Notes under the pieces: model-generated | Seen by the model: only the letters and a program-made list of their open reading frames with translations | Told to the model about the DNA's origin: nothing | Database searches by the model: none | Shown here: in pieces, positions 10,716 through 23,036 of the stretch | Layout: every line of letters begins with the position of its first letter | How positions within the stretch are numbered: the stretch's first letter is position 1 | Assembly: GCF_047675955.1 (NCBI RefSeq) | Contig: NC_132915.1 | Coordinates: 20,441,766 to 20,505,765 of the forward strand | Direction: 5' to 3' | DNA length: 64,000 nt | Source of the DNA: Chlorocebus sabaeus | Taxonomy: Eukaryota > Chordata > Mammalia > Primates > Cercopithecidae | Translations under genes and position numbers: made by a program

Positions 10716-13700
10716 GAATCAATAAAATTGATAAGGCTTTTACTAGTTTGACTAAGGAAAAAAAGAAAGTCAAATAACTAAAATCAGAAATGAAAGGGAT
10801 ATTACTATCTATTTTACAGAAATAAGGATTATGAAAGTACCATGAACAAAAAATTAGATAAACTACAGAAATGAATGAATTCCTAGAAATACACAACATA
10901 CTAAGACTGAATCTTGATAAAACAGATTCTCTGAACATACCTATAACCATTATGGAAACTGAATCAGTAATCAAAAAATCCTAAAAATAACAACAAAAAA
11001 AGCCTAGGACCAAATGGTTTTACTGGCGAATTCTACCAAACATTTAAAACAAGAATTAACACCAATCCGCCTCAAACTCTTCCAAAAAATTGAAGAGAAG
11101 GGAACACTTCCAAACTCATCCTGTCAGGCAGACATTACTCTGATACCAAAGCCGGACGAAGAGACTACAAGGAAACTACAGACCAATATCCTTGATGAAT
11201 ATTGATGCAAAAATCCTCAACAAAATACTAGCAAACAAAATTCAATAGCATCTTAAAAGGAATACATAATATAACCCAATAGTATTTATTTCCAGAATAC
11301 AACAATGATTCAACATACAAAAAAAATCAACATAATATACCACATTAACAAAATGAAGGAAAAAAACACAATCATCTCAATGCAGAAAAGGATTTGAAAA
11401 AATTCAGAACATTTTCATGATTAAAAAAACACTCAAAAAAAAAAAAAAAGCAAATAAAAGGAAACTACCTCAACACAATAAAGGTCATGTATAAACAGCC
11501 CACAGCTAACATTCTCAATACTGAAAGACTGAAATATTTTCTCTAAGATCAGGAACAAGATAAAGATGTCCACGTTTGTCACTCACTGGAAGACCTATCC
11601 ATAGCAATTTGGCATTAAAAAGAAATAAAAGGTAACCAAAATGGGAAGGAAAAAGTAAAAGTATCTCTGCTCGTAGATGGCATGAATTTATATGTAGAAA
11701 AACCTAAATATTCCACCAAACTGTTAGAATTAAGGAATGTTTCTTGATATAAAAATCAACACCAAAAAATCAGTATCTATAAACTAACATAGAACAATAC
11801 AAAAAAGAAATAAGAAAACAATTCTATTTACAACAGCAACACAAAAAATAAAAGTGTTGAGTAAACTTAACCAAGGAAACTAATGATGCATACAGTGAAG
11901 ACCATAAAATGTTGCTGAAAGATAGTAAAGAAAGAAAGAAATGTTAAGACATCCCATGTTCATGGATTGGGACACTTAATACTGTTAAAATGTCAATACT
12001 ACCAGTACCCTAAACAATCTATAAATTATTTGCAATCCATATCAGAATCCTGGAAAAATCCAACACTTATACCCACATCAAATCTCAAGGAATCCTAAAT
12101 ATCCAAAACAATCTTGAAAAAGGGGAAGAAGCTTACAAGTCTCACACTTTCTGATTTTAAAACTCACTAAAAGCCACATTAATCAAAACAGTGTGGTACA
12201 GACACATAGAGCTGTGGTACAGAACAGAAAGCTCAAAAATAAGACCTCACATATATAGTCAAATAATTGTCTTCAAGGATGCCAAGGATATTCAATTTGA
12301 AAAGGACAGTATTTTCAACAACTTTTCAACAAAAGTTGAAATCCACAACATCCACAAGCAAAAGAATGAAACTAGAACCTTATACCATGTTCAAAAATTA
12401 ACTCAAAAGGGATCTAAGAGCTAAATGTAAAACCTAAAACTATAAAACTTAGAATAAAGCATAGGGGAAAGTTCTACGACACCGCATTTTGCAATGATTT
12501 CTTGGATGTGACACCAAAAGCATAGGCAACAAAAGAAAAAAAAATAGGTGAACTGGACTTCATCAAATGTTAAAACTTTTATTCCTCACATGACACGATA
12601 TACAATGAACAGAAAACACAGAAGAGTCAGGGTGGCCAAGCAGACACAGAGTCAGCAAAAAGACCAGCACACTCTGAGCAGATCTTTGGAAGGAAGGCAC
12701 CGAGAGGGGACAGAAGGAGGATGCAGATCCTGGGCTGAAGGAGAAGAAAGTTGGGAACCCTACAGGGACTTCCCTGAGCACCATGACTCATTCTGACCCC
12801 AAATGTTCCTGGGGAAAGGATGAGTTAAACAGGCATGGAGTAGCCTATTCTTGCCATGGACCTCTAGAATCCTAGCTGAAGGAGGCTCCATGACTCCCAC
12901 AGACATTTGAGGTTGCAAAGACAGCTGCTTGGGAACTTGGCAGAAACAGGACTCCAGTCTGCATGGAGCCCAGAGGCCCTGGTGTGAGAATGGCTGCAGT
13001 GGAGCATGGCCAGGAATGTCCACCTCCCACAGCTCACCACACACCTCTAGGTAGCTTTGGTCTTTGTTGACTATTGGACTTAGACAGAACAGGACTATCT
13101 TGCCCATGGGACAGGGCTTATCTGATTTGAGCGCCCCCTGCCCCCCATCCCTGGCTGCTGGCCTGTTCCACAGTCCCTGCCTGGCCACATCTAATTGGAA
13201 CATATGCTGATGCCCAACCACAGCACTTCCCGGCAGCCACCACTATAGCTCCTTTGCTGGCAAGCCCCAGCTAACCATCAGAGAGTACTTGCACATGGGC
13301 CTCCATCAGCATGCGCCCACCCACAGTTTCCCCCCACTGTTTTGCCAGGACACAGTCACCCACAGCCTCCCCCCACAGCTTTTCCAGAGCATGTGCAGGC
13401 CTCACACCCCACTGCCACTGCCCCAACCAAGCACTTTGGCCGGCCCCACCATCAGAGTGTTGCTGCCCAGCAGACCAGGAACACCTTGGCCCCACAAGTG
13501 CAAGAGATGCTTAACCTCGAGGGGACAGAGAACAAAGCCATGTGCCTAGTCCTAACACACCAGGGTTATAGCATGCAAGCCAGGAGTACTGAGCTGACCC
13601 TTGGCACCCAGAAATCATCAAGAAACTATGCCAGTCAACTAAACTCAATTTACATTACAGTCAAACCCTCAGGGCATCCAAGAACATAAAAGCAAAAAGC

Positions 13701-13849
13701 CTCATCCAAAGGATAGCAACTGGAGAGATTAAAGGAACATCAGCCCACAGAGATGGAAAAGAACTAGGGCAAGAACTCTAGTAACTCTATAAGCTTGAGT
13801 GTCTTCTTACCTTAAAATGACTGCAGTAGCTCCCCAGCAATGGTTCTTA

Positions 13850-14153
13850 TTTTATTTATTTACTTTTTTAAAGACAGAGTTTTGCTCTGTCGCCTAGGCT
13901 GGAGTACAGTGGCACAATTGCGGCTCACTGCAACCTCCACCTTCCAGGTTCAAGTGATTTTCCTGCCTCAGCTTCCTGGGTAACTGGGATTACAGGTGCC
14001 CACCACCACACCCAGTTAATTTCTATATTTTAATTAGAGATGGGGTTTCACCATGTTGGCCAGGCTGGTCTTGAACGCCTGACCTCAAGTGATCCACCCG
14101 CCTCAGCCTACCAAACTGCTTGGATTACAGGTGTGAGCCACTGCACCCAGCCT
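13850..14153 (-). repeat. Alu inside the L1P 5' UTR
   Basis: Reverse Alu flanked by the 14-bp duplication AGCAATGGTTCTTA (13836-13849) and AGCGATGGTTCTTA (14154-14167), one mismatch. Confidence 0.96.
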
Positions 14154-14199
14154 AGCGATGGTTCTTAACCAGACTGAAATATGGGCATAAAATTCAGAA

Positions 14200-15115
14200 G
14201 ATACTGAAATTCAGGAGAAACCCAATCCAAGGAATTTAAGGAATCCAGTAAAATGAGTCAAGAGCTGAAAAACGAAAGTCATTTTAAGAAACAACCAAAC
14301 TGATCTGACAGCGCTAAAAAGCCCACTACAAGAACTTCACAATATCATTGGAAGTGTTAACAGCAGAACAGATTAAGCTGAGGAAGGAATCTCAAGAACT
14401 TGAAGACTGGTTCTCCAAGTAAGACAAAAATAAGGGAAAAATAACTTTTTAATGGAAAAAATCTCCCAAAAACATGAGATTATGTGACAGATCAAATCTA
14501 TAACTCATTGTTGTCCCTGAAAGAGAGGAAGAGAAAACAAGCAACTTGGAAAACATATTTGAGGATACTGTCCACAAAAATTTCCCCATCCTAGCTAGAG
14601 AGGTTGACATGAAAATTCAGGAAATTCATAGAAACCCTGCAAGATACTATGCAAGATGACCATCCCCAAGACACATAATCATCAGATTCTCCAAGGTCAA
14701 TGTGAAAGAAAAAATATTAAAAGGAGCTAGAGATAAGAGGCAGGTCTACTACAAAGGGAACCCCATCAGGCTAACATCAGACCCTTCAGCAGAAATCCTA
14801 CAAGCCAGAAGAGATTGGGGACCTAATTCAGCATCCTTAAAGCAAAGAAATTCCAACCAAGAATATCATATCCAACCAAACTAAGCTTCATAAGTGAAGG
14901 AGAAATAAAGTCCTTTTCAGACAAGTAAATGCTAAGTGAACTCATTGCCACCAGACTTGCCTTTTAAGAGGTCCTTAAGGGAGTGCTAACCATGGAAATG
15001 AAAGACCGTTACTGGCCACCACAGAAACACACCTAAATACAGAGACCACTAACTCTATAAAGCAACTATACAATCAAGTCTACATAATGACCAGCTAACA
15101 ACACGATGACAGGAT
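14200..15115 (+). pseudogene. L1 ORF1 remnant
   Basis: The region between the L1P 5' UTR and ORF2. The stretch at 14702-14884 reads like the C-terminal half of the L1 RNA-binding protein (IRLTSDPSAEILQARRDWGP), but stops break it on both sides. In a live L1 this protein coats L1 RNA as a trimer. Here it is decayed. Edges are approximate, set by L1 layout. Confidence 0.75.
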
Positions 15116-15117
15116 GA

Positions 15118-18100
15118 AATCTGCACATGCCAATATTCATCTTGAATGTAAACAGGCTAAACATCCCACTTCAAAGGCACAGAACGACAATTCATATAAA
15201 GAACCAAGAACCAACTGCATGTTGTCTTTATGAAACACATTTCATATGCAATGCCACCCACAGGCTCAAAGTAAAGGAATGAGAAAGATTTATCAAGCTA
15301 ATGGAAAACAAAAAAGAGCAGGTATGGGTAACTTATTTCAGACAAAACAGACTTGAAACCAACAACAATCATAAAGGACAAAGAAGGGCGTTACAAAATG
15401 ATAAAAGGTTCAATTCAACAAGAAGACTTAACTATCCTAAATATGTATATACCCAACACTAGAGCATCTAGATTCATAAAACAAGCTCTCAGAGACCTAC
15501 GGAGACTTACACAACCACAAAATAAAAGTGGGAGACTGCAATAATCCACTGACAGTATTAAACAGACTTCAAGTCAACACTTCACCAAATGGACTTGTGT
15601 GCTACAGAACACCTCACCCAACAAAAATAAAATATACATCATTCTCATATGCACATGGCACATATCTAAAATCAACCACATGCTCAACCATAAAGCAATT
15701 CTCAACAAATCAAAAATCCCACAATCATACCAACCATGTTCTCAAGATGACAGTGCAATAAAAATAGATATCAATACCAAGAAGATCTCTCAAAACCACA
15801 CAATTCCATGGAAATTAAACTGCTCCTGAATGACTTTTGGGTAAACAACGGAATCCTAATTTCGCTGAAATCAAGAAATTCTTTGGGCCAGGCACGGTGG
15901 CTCATGCCTGTAATCCCAGTACTTTGCAAGGCTTAGGTGCGGGGATCGCTTGAGCCCAGGAGTTCAGACCAGCCTGGCCAACATGGTGAAACATTGGCTC
16001 TGCAAAACACACACAAAAAAATTAGCCAGGTGTGGGAGTGCACACCTGTAGTCCCAGCTACTCAGGAGGCTGAGAGGTGGGAGGACTGCTTGAGCCCGGA
16101 AGGTTGAGGCTGCAGTGAGCCGTGTTCATGCCACTCCACTCCAGCCTTGGCAACAGGGCAAGACCCTGACTCAAAAAAAAAAAAAAAGGAATTATTTGAA
16201 ACTAATGAAAACAAAGATACAATATACCAGAATCTCTGGGACACAGCTAACATAGTCTTAAGAGGAAAGTTTATAGTGCTAAATGCCCACATCAAAATGT
16301 TAGAAAGATTTAAAGTTAACAACTAACATCATGCCTAAAGGAACTAAAAAATGAGCAAACCCCAAAAAAACCCCAAAGCTAGCCACAGAAAAGAAATAAC
16401 CAAAATTAGAGTTGAACTGAACAAAAAAAATACAAAAGTTCCTTGAAAGAATACATAAGATAGATTGCCAGCCTGACAAAGAAAAAACAGAGAGAGAGGA
16501 GATCCAAATAAACACAATTAGAAATGGCAAAGGGGACATTACCACTGACCCAAATAAAAAAAAAAAATCCTTAAAGGCTTTTATGAACATCTCTATGCAC
16601 ACAAACTAGAAAATCTACAAGAAATGGATGAATTCCTGGAAACATACAACTTCCCAAGAATGAACCAGGAAGAAACTGAATAGCTGAACAGACCAAGAAT
16701 GAGTTCTGAAATTATATAAAATGTCTACCAACCAGAAAAAGCCCTGGACCAGACGGATTCATAACCAAATTCTATCGGACATATAAAGAAGAGCTGGTAC
16801 CAATCCTATTGAAACTATTCCAAAAAATCGAGAAGGCCCTCCCTAATTAATTTTATTTTACGAGGCCAGCATCATTCTGATAACAAAACCTGGCGGAGAC
16901 ATAACAAAAACAGGACACTTCAGGCCAATATCCCTGATTAACACAAATGCACAAATGCAAAAATCTTCAACAAAACAGTAAACCAAATCCAGCATCTACC
17001 ATGATCAAGTAGACTTTATTCCTGGTATGCAAAGTTGGTTCAATATACACAAATCAATAAGTGTGATTCATTATAAACAGAACTAACAACAAAAACCACA
17101 TGATCATCTTGATAGATTCAGGAAAGACTTTTGATAAAATTCAACATCCCTTCATGTTAAAAACCCTCAAAAGACTAAGCATCAAAGGAATATATCTGGA
17201 AATAATAAGAGCCATCTATGAAAAACCCACAGCTAACATCACACTGAATGGGCAAAAGCTGGAAGCATTCCCCTTGAGAACCAGGACAACACAATGATCC
17301 CTACTTACTCCTATTCAACATAGTTCTGGAAGTCCTAGCCAGAGCAATCAGGAAAGAGAAAGAAATAAAAGGCATCCAAATAGGAAAAGAGGAAGTCAAA
17401 TCATCCCTGTTTGCAGACGATATGATTCTATACCTAGAAAACTCCACAGTCTCTGCCCATAGGTTCCTAGAACTAATAACTTCAGCCAAGTTTCAGGATA
17501 CAAAATCAACGTACAAAAATCAGTAGTATTTCTACATATCAATAACATCCAAGCTGAGAGCCAAATCAAGAATTCAATCCCATTCACAATAGCCACAAAA
17601 AGAATAAAATGCCTAGGAATTGAGCTAACCAGAGAGGTAAAAGATCTCTACAATGAGAATTACAAAACACTGCTCAAAGAAATCAGAGAAAACACAAACA
17701 AATGGAAAAACATTCCATTCACATAGACAGGAAGAATCAAAATTGTTAAAATGTCCATACTGCCCAAAGCAATTTACAGATTCAGTGCTATTCCTATCAA
17801 ACTGCCAATGTTATTTCTCACAGAATTAGAAAAAACTATTTTAAAAATCATACGGGCCCAAAAAAAGAGCTTGAATAGCCAAAGCAACCCTAAACAAAAA
17901 GAACAAAGCCTGAGGCATCACACTACCTGACTTCAAACTATACTACAAGGCTACAATAACCAAAACAACATGGCACTGATAAAAAACAGAAATGTAGACC
18001 AATGGAACATGTTAGAGAACCCAGAAATAAAGTCAGACACCTACAACCATCTGATTTTAACAAAACTGACAAGCAATGAGAAAAGGACTCCCTATTCAAT

Positions 18101-19120
18101 AAATGGTGTAGGGATAATGGCCAGCCATATGCAGAAGACTGAAACTGGATCCTACCTTTCACCATATACAAAAATCAACTCAAGACAGGTTAAAGACTTA
18201 AATGTAAAACCTAAAACTATAAAAACCCTAGAAGAAAACTTAGGGAATACCATGCTGGACATAAGCCCTGGCAAAGATTTCAGGATGAAAATTCCAGAAC
18301 TGCAAAAAACACAAAAATTGGCAAGTGGGACCCAATTAAAACTAAAGAGCTCTTGCACAGAAAATGAAACTATTCACAGAGTAAACACACGACCTACAAA
18401 ATGGGAGGAAATATTTGCAAGCTATACTTCCAACAAAGGTCTAATTATCCAGAATCGATTAGGAACTTAAATGAACAGGCAAAAAACAACCCCATTTAAA
18501 AAATTGGCAATGGACATGAACAGACACCTCTCAAGAGACACACGTGGCCAAGAAACACGGGGAAAAAAAAAAAAACTCAACATCACTAATCATTAGAGGA
18601 AAGCAAATGAAAAGCAATGAGATACCATCCTACACCAGTCAGAATGGCTATTACTAAAAAGTCAAAAATAACAGATGCTGATGAGGTTGCAGAGAAAAGG
18701 GAACACTTACACACTGCTGGTGGGAATGTAAATTAGTTCAGCCACTTTGGAACGTAGTTTGGAGATTTAAGAACTAAGAACTACCAAAGAATTAAGAACT
18801 ACCATTAGAACCAGCAATCCCATTACTGGGTATATACCCAAAGGACTGTAAACTGTCCTACCATAAGGACACATGCATGCATATGTTCATCACAGCACTA
18901 CTTCACAATAGCAAAGACATGGAATCAAAATAAATGTCTGTCAACAATGGACTGGATAAAGAAAATGCAGTATATATTCACGATGGACTACCACACAGCC
19001 ATAAAAAGGAACAAAATTATGTCCTTTGCAGTAACATGGATGCCACTGGAGACCATTATCCTAAGCGAGTTATCACAGGAAAAGAAAACCAAATACCGCA
19101 TATTCTCACTTACAAGAGGG
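15118..19120 (+). pseudogene. L1 ORF2 remnant
   Basis: Decayed LINE-1 endonuclease/reverse transcriptase. It starts near ATGCCAATATTCATCTTGAA and includes endonuclease text around 15.3-15.6 kb and the RT block around 17.1-17.5 kb. The longest residual frame is at 17970-18470 (166 aa, C-terminal part). An Alu interrupts it at 15886-16187, and many stops and frameshifts are present. The span is set by L1 layout and is approximate. Confidence 0.78.
15886..16187 (+). repeat. Alu inside L1 ORF2
   Basis: Forward Alu GGCCAGGCACGGTGGC to CCTGACTC plus a 15-A run. Older type, with GATCGCTTGAGCCCAGGAG and GTGTTCATGCCACTCC. Confidence 0.94.
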
Positions 19121-19138
19121 TGTTAATCCTTGAAGTAC

Positions 19139-19623
19139 TGTGTCAGTCCACTGTTGTGTTGCTATAAAGAAATACCTGAGCCTGGGTAATTTACAAAGAA
19201 AAGAGGTTTAACTGGCTCATGGTTCTGCAAGCTGTACAGGAAGCATGGCACCAGCATCTATCTGCCCAGATGCTGGGGAGGACGCGGGAAGCTTTCAATC
19301 ATGACAGAAGGCAAAAGGGGGGCCAGAATGTCACATGGCCACAGCAGGAACAAGAGGGGGAGGGCACAGGGAGGTGTCACACACTTAACCAGATCTTGCA
19401 AGAACTACTGCAAGGACAGCACCAAGCCGTGAAAGATCCACTCCCATGACCCAACTGTCTCCCACCAGTCCCCACCTCCAACAATGGGGATTACAATTAA
19501 ATATGAGACTTGGTGCGGACAGGTATTCAAACTCTATCCAGCTCCCACCAGTCCCCACCTCCAACAATGGGGATTACAATTAAATATGAGACTTGGTGGG
19601 GACATGTATTCAAACTCTATCCA
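19139..19623 (-). mobile_element. MaLR-type LTR (THE1/MST-like), antisense, inside L1 3' UTR
   Basis: On the plus strand it reads GTTGCTATAAAGAAATACCTGAG, CTGGGTAATTTACAAAGAAA and CAATGGGGATTACAATTAAA, the reverse complement of a THE1/MST LTR. It is bounded by TG...CA ends, with AGTAC at 19134-19138 and (A)GTAC at 19624-19627 as a likely 4-5 bp target duplication. L1 3' UTR sequence flanks both sides. No internal retroviral part is present, so it is a solo LTR. It contains an 83-bp tandem duplication. Confidence 0.8.
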
Positions 19624-19624
19624 G
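19459..19624. repeat. Two tandem copies of an 83-bp unit in the LTR
   Basis: 19459-19541 and 19542-19624 are both 83 bases and start CTCCCACCAGTCCCC. They differ at only two positions (TGCGG/TGGGG and ACAGG/ACATG). The unit is the outer end of the MaLR LTR. Confidence 0.95.
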
Positions 19625-19845
19625 TACACATGGACACAAAGAAGGAAACAACAAACACCGAGGCCTACTTGAGGGTGGAGGGTGTGGGGAGGATGAGGAT
19701 CAAAAAACTATCTATCGGGTACTATACTCTCTATCTGGGTGACAAAATAATTTATACATCAAACCCCAGTGACACACAATTTACCCACACAACAAACCTG
19801 CACATGTACCCCATGAACCTGAAACAAAAGTTAGCAGGGGAAAAA

Positions 19846-21091
19846 AAAGGAAGAAAAGGTAACACACAAAATGGGAAATATTTGCAAATCATATATCTGA
19901 TAAGGAGCTAATATCTAATATGTGTGTGTATATATATACAGTATATATGTATGTATGTTACATATATGTATATATTACACTGTCTACATATATACATATA
20001 TACTGCATATATACATATATACATATATACTGTATATATACATACATATATATGTATATATACACACTATATAGATACACTATATATATACACACTACAC
20101 ACACACACACACACACACACAGGATATTAGCTCCAGTGTACAGCTACACAGCTTGCACAACCATGAGCCAATTAAACTTCTTTTCTTTGTAAATTATATA
20201 CACACATATGTATACATACATATACTATATATGTATACAGTATATATATAAACATATAAACTCTTACAACTCAAAAAACAACCTGATTAAAAGATGAACA
20301 AAGGACTTAAATAGATATTTCTCCAATTAAGATATACAAACGGTCAATAAGCCCATGAAAAGATGCTCAACATTAATAACTAGAGAAATGTAAACGAAAA
20401 CAACAAGATACCACCTCATATCCATTCGGATAACTACTATCAAAAAAAGAGAAAATACATGTTGGTAAGGATGTGGAGAAATCGCGACCCTTGTACACTG
20501 TTGGTAGGAATGTAAAATGGTACAGCCACTATGGAAAGTAGTATGATGGTTCCTCAAAAAAATTGATAACAGAATTACCGTGTGATCCAGTAAATCTCCT
20601 TCTGGGTATGTAACCCAAAAATCTGACAGCTGAGTTAAGCTCAAAGAAAAATGTCCATGTTCATAACACCATTATTCACAACCACCAAAAGATGGAAGCT
20701 GCCCAACTTTTCATCAATAGATGAATGGAGAAACAAAATGCAGTATATACATACAATGGGATACTATTTAGCCTGAAAATTTATGAAATTCTGACATTTA
20801 CTACAACATGGATGCACCTTGAGGATATCATGCTAAGTAAAAGAAACCAGTAACAAATAGCAAACACTGTATAATTCCACTTATACTTCAAGTATTCGAA
20901 TTCAGAGAGATCAAAAGTAGAATGAAGGTTACTGGGGTGTAGGAAGAGGGTGGAATGGGTAGTCACTGCTTAATGGGTACGGTGGTTCACTTTTGCAAGA
21001 TGAAGAATTCAGGAGATGAATGGTGGTGATGGTTGCACAACAATGTAAGTGTACTTATGACATGACGTGTACACTTAAAATAGTTAAGACA
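19846..21091 (+). repeat. Second L1M, right half (3' part)
   Basis: Continuation of the L1M cut at 12624. Recognisable ORF2 3' text is CACCTCATATCCATTCGGAT and GTTGGTAGGAATGTAAAATGG. It continues with 3' UTR text ending TGTACACTTAAAATAG. It is interrupted by TA/TG microsatellites at 19918-20125 and 20195-20255. Confidence 0.83.
19918..20255. repeat. (TA/TATG)n and (CA)n microsatellite cluster
   Basis: Long runs of TATATATGTATG, ACATATATACTG and a pure CA run (20096-20121), then a second TATACATACATATAC block at 20195-20255. The 20125-20195 gap is non-repetitive L1 remnant. Strongly alternating purine-pyrimidine. Confidence 0.93.
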
Positions 21092-21392
21092 GGCCGGGAG
21101 TGGTGGCTCACACCTGTAATCCCAGCACTTTGGGAGGCCCAGGTGGGCAGATTATGAGGTTAAGAGATCGAGACCATCCTGGCCAACATAGTGAAACACC
21201 ATCTCTACTAAAAATACAAAAATTAGCTGGGCAGGGTGGCATGCGTCTGTAGTCCCAGCTACTCAGGAGGCTGAGGCAGGAGAATTGCTTGAACCTGGGA
21301 GGCGGAGGTTGCAGTAACCGGAGTTCGCGCCACTGCACTCCAGGCTGGGCAACAGAGCGGGACTCCATCTCAAAAATAAAAATAAAAATAAA
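21092..21392 (+). repeat. Alu
   Basis: Forward full-length Alu starting GGCCGGGAGTGGTGGC, ending GACTCCATCTC and (AAAAT)n. Confidence 0.95.
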
Positions 21393-21394
21393 GG

Positions 21395-22345
21395 AGTTCT
21401 TCAGAAAGAAAGAAAATGATTTACACCAAAAACTCAGATTTACAGGAGCATTAGAGAATTAAGAGATGAAGGTAAATTAAGTCTTTTCTTCCTTATTCTT
21501 AAATTAACAGAAAAATGATGTCCAAAATACTAACAGCAGCAATTCACTGGATTATTATAGCTTATGGATAAATGAAAATAATGACAACAATATTATAATG
21601 GGCAGAAGGGAGGAATCAGTATACTCTATTATAAGACAGAGTATTATGTATGCTACCTCCATTTTCCATGAAGTAGTACAGTGGGATTTTTTTGGTTTTG
21701 TTTTTTTTGAGACGGAGTTTCACACTGCCGCCCAGGCTGGAGTGCAGTGGTACAATCTCTGCTCACTGCCTCCCAGTTCAAGCGATTCTCATACCGCAGC
21801 CTCCTGAGTAGCTGAGACTACAGGCGCACATTACCATGTCCAGCTACTTTTTTGTATTTCTAGCAGAGACAGGGTTTCACCACGTTGATCAGGCAGGTCT
21901 CGAACTTTTAATCTTAAGTGATCCGCTGGCCTCAGTCCCCCAAAGTGCTGGAATTACAGACGTGAGCCACTGTGCCTGACCTATAATGTTATTTGGATGT
22001 GGACTTGGAGTAGTTTTAGGTGAACAGCGCAAACTGTAAGACAACCATTTAAATAAATTAAGAAGTATAATTGGTATGCTATGACAGGAGAAAAAAATTA
22101 AATCATATCAAAAGATCAATTAAAACCAGAGACGGCAAAAGACGAGGGGAAGACTGTTTAAAAACGAACCAAGTGAAACAAACAGAAAACAGCTATACAT
22201 ATGATACTGTCAAAGGAAAACAAAGTTTTTTCTCTCTACTCTCATATTCAACACAGAACCCTTCTGTAACCAGATGTATGAAGTTTTTCCCTCCCATCCC
22301 TAAACAGTTCTCGAACAGACACCAACTATAATTCAATTAAATAAT
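21395..22345 (+). repeat. Old L1M fragment, split by an Alu
   Basis: AGTTCTTCAGAAAGAAAGAAA, TAAATTAAGTCTTTTCTTCC and, past the Alu, TAAATCATATCAAAAGATCA with AATTAAAACCAGAGACGGCA match text I associate with the 3' part of old L1M copies. No usable frame. Confidence 0.6.
21688..21981 (-). repeat. Alu
   Basis: Reverse Alu, T-rich tail at left (GGTTTTGTTTTTTTTGAGAC), head CTGTGCCTGACC at right. It carries a small deletion in the right arm (CACTGCCTCCCAGTTCAAG). Confidence 0.94.
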
Positions 22346-22377
22346 GACACTATCTACCTAGAGATAGTGTTATATCC

Positions 22378-22691
22378 GGCCGGGCGCGGTGGCTCACGCC
22401 TGTAATTCCAGCACTTTGGGAGGCCGAGGCGGGTGGATCACAAGGTCAAGAGATCGAGGCCATCCTGGTCAACGTGGTGAAACTCCATCTCTACTAAAAA
22501 TACAAAAATTAGCCTGGTGTGGTGGCGGGCGCCTGTAGTCCCAGCTACTCGGCTGAGACAGGAGAATCACTTGAACCTCCAAGGCGGAGGTTGCAGTGAG
22601 CCGAAATTGCACCACTGCACTCCAGCCTGGCAACAGAGCAAGACTCTGTCTCACAAAAAAAAAAAAGAAAAAAGAAAAAGAAAAAGAAAGG
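22378..22691 (+). repeat. Alu with clear target-site duplication
   Basis: Forward Alu GGCCGGGCGCGG to CTCTGTCTC plus an A/AAAG tail. Flanked by GATAGTGTTATATCC (22363-22377) and GATAGTGTCATATCC (22692-22706). Confidence 0.97.
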
Positions 22692-22706
22692 GATAGTGTC
22701 ATATCC

Positions 22707-22983
22707 CACACGGTAAGGGCTCAGTTCCATAAGACTGCCCCTCACTTCAGATGCCAGTCACAAGCCCCAGGCTGTGATCTGTGCTTCTGACTGACCAGCT
22801 ATAACTCAGCGTTCGCACAACTTTTTAATTTGGTTTGATAATTTGCTGGGATAACTCACAAAACTCAGGGAAACACTTATATTTTAACAGTTTATCATAA
22901 AGGATATTACAAAGGATACAGATAAAGAGATGGACAGGGCAAAGTAAGGTGGTGGGGAGCTTCCATGCCCTCTGTGTTGTGGA
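22707..22983 (-). repeat. LTR-like repeat, ERV1 type likely
   Basis: TTTAATTTGGTTTGATAATT, GATAACTCACAAAACTCAGG and CATAAAGGATATTACAAAGG are text I associate with primate ERV1 LTRs of the MER4/MER31 kind. Orientation and family are uncertain. Confidence 0.5.
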
Positions 22984-23036
22984 CTTTGGTATCTGCATAG
23001 GTCTTGGAACCAACCCCCTGAAGATACTGAGGGCTA
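22984..23036. repeat. Tigger1/MER2 terminal fragment
   Basis: TTTGGTATCTGCATAGGTCT, TGGAACCAACCCCCTGAAG and ATACTGAGGGCTAA resemble the end of MER2/Tigger1. Only about 50 bases remain. Confidence 0.6.

Larger units (their letters stand above)
9630..12624 (+). repeat. Second L1M, left half (resumes at 19846)
   Basis: Plus-strand LINE-1 ORF2 remnants that begin in the reverse-transcriptase region. Recognisable text includes AAAGCAGTGCTAGAAGGGAA near 9850, GACCAAATGGTTTTACTGGC near 11010, CCAATATCCTTGATGAATAT near 11185 and GTGAACTGGACTTCATCAAA near 12548. The copy is split by two Alus at 10080-10715 and at about 12620 by a younger full-length L1. Its frame picks up again at 19862 with AAATGGGAAATATTTGCAAA. 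No frame is intact. Confidence 0.85.
12620..19850 (+). mobile_element. Near-full-length L1 (L1P-type) interrupted by two Alus and an LTR
   Basis: Plus-strand LINE-1 with a GC-richer 5' region (12.6-14.2 kb), ORF1 remnants, ORF2 remnants and a 3' UTR ending CTGCACATGTACCCCATGAA and an A-rich end. Subtracting the Alus (13850-14153, 15886-16187) and the LTR (19139-19623) leaves about 6.1 kb, the normal length of a complete L1. It inserted into an older L1M whose ORF2 text is split across it. Candidate target-site copies are AGAAAACACA on the left and AGAAAAGGTAACACAC on the right, imperfect. Subfamily (L1PB or early L1PA) is a guess from the 5' UTR. It cannot be active. Confidence 0.85.

Noticed and set aside
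12560..13690. Cluster of 60-150 codon frames on both strands
   Set aside because: This is the GC-richer 5' UTR of the L1P element. The frames overlap on both strands and have no recognisable proteins.
17970..18470. 166-codon frame resembling a reverse transcriptase tail
   Set aside because: Decayed L1 ORF2, with upstream and downstream stops; recorded as part of the L1 pseudogene.
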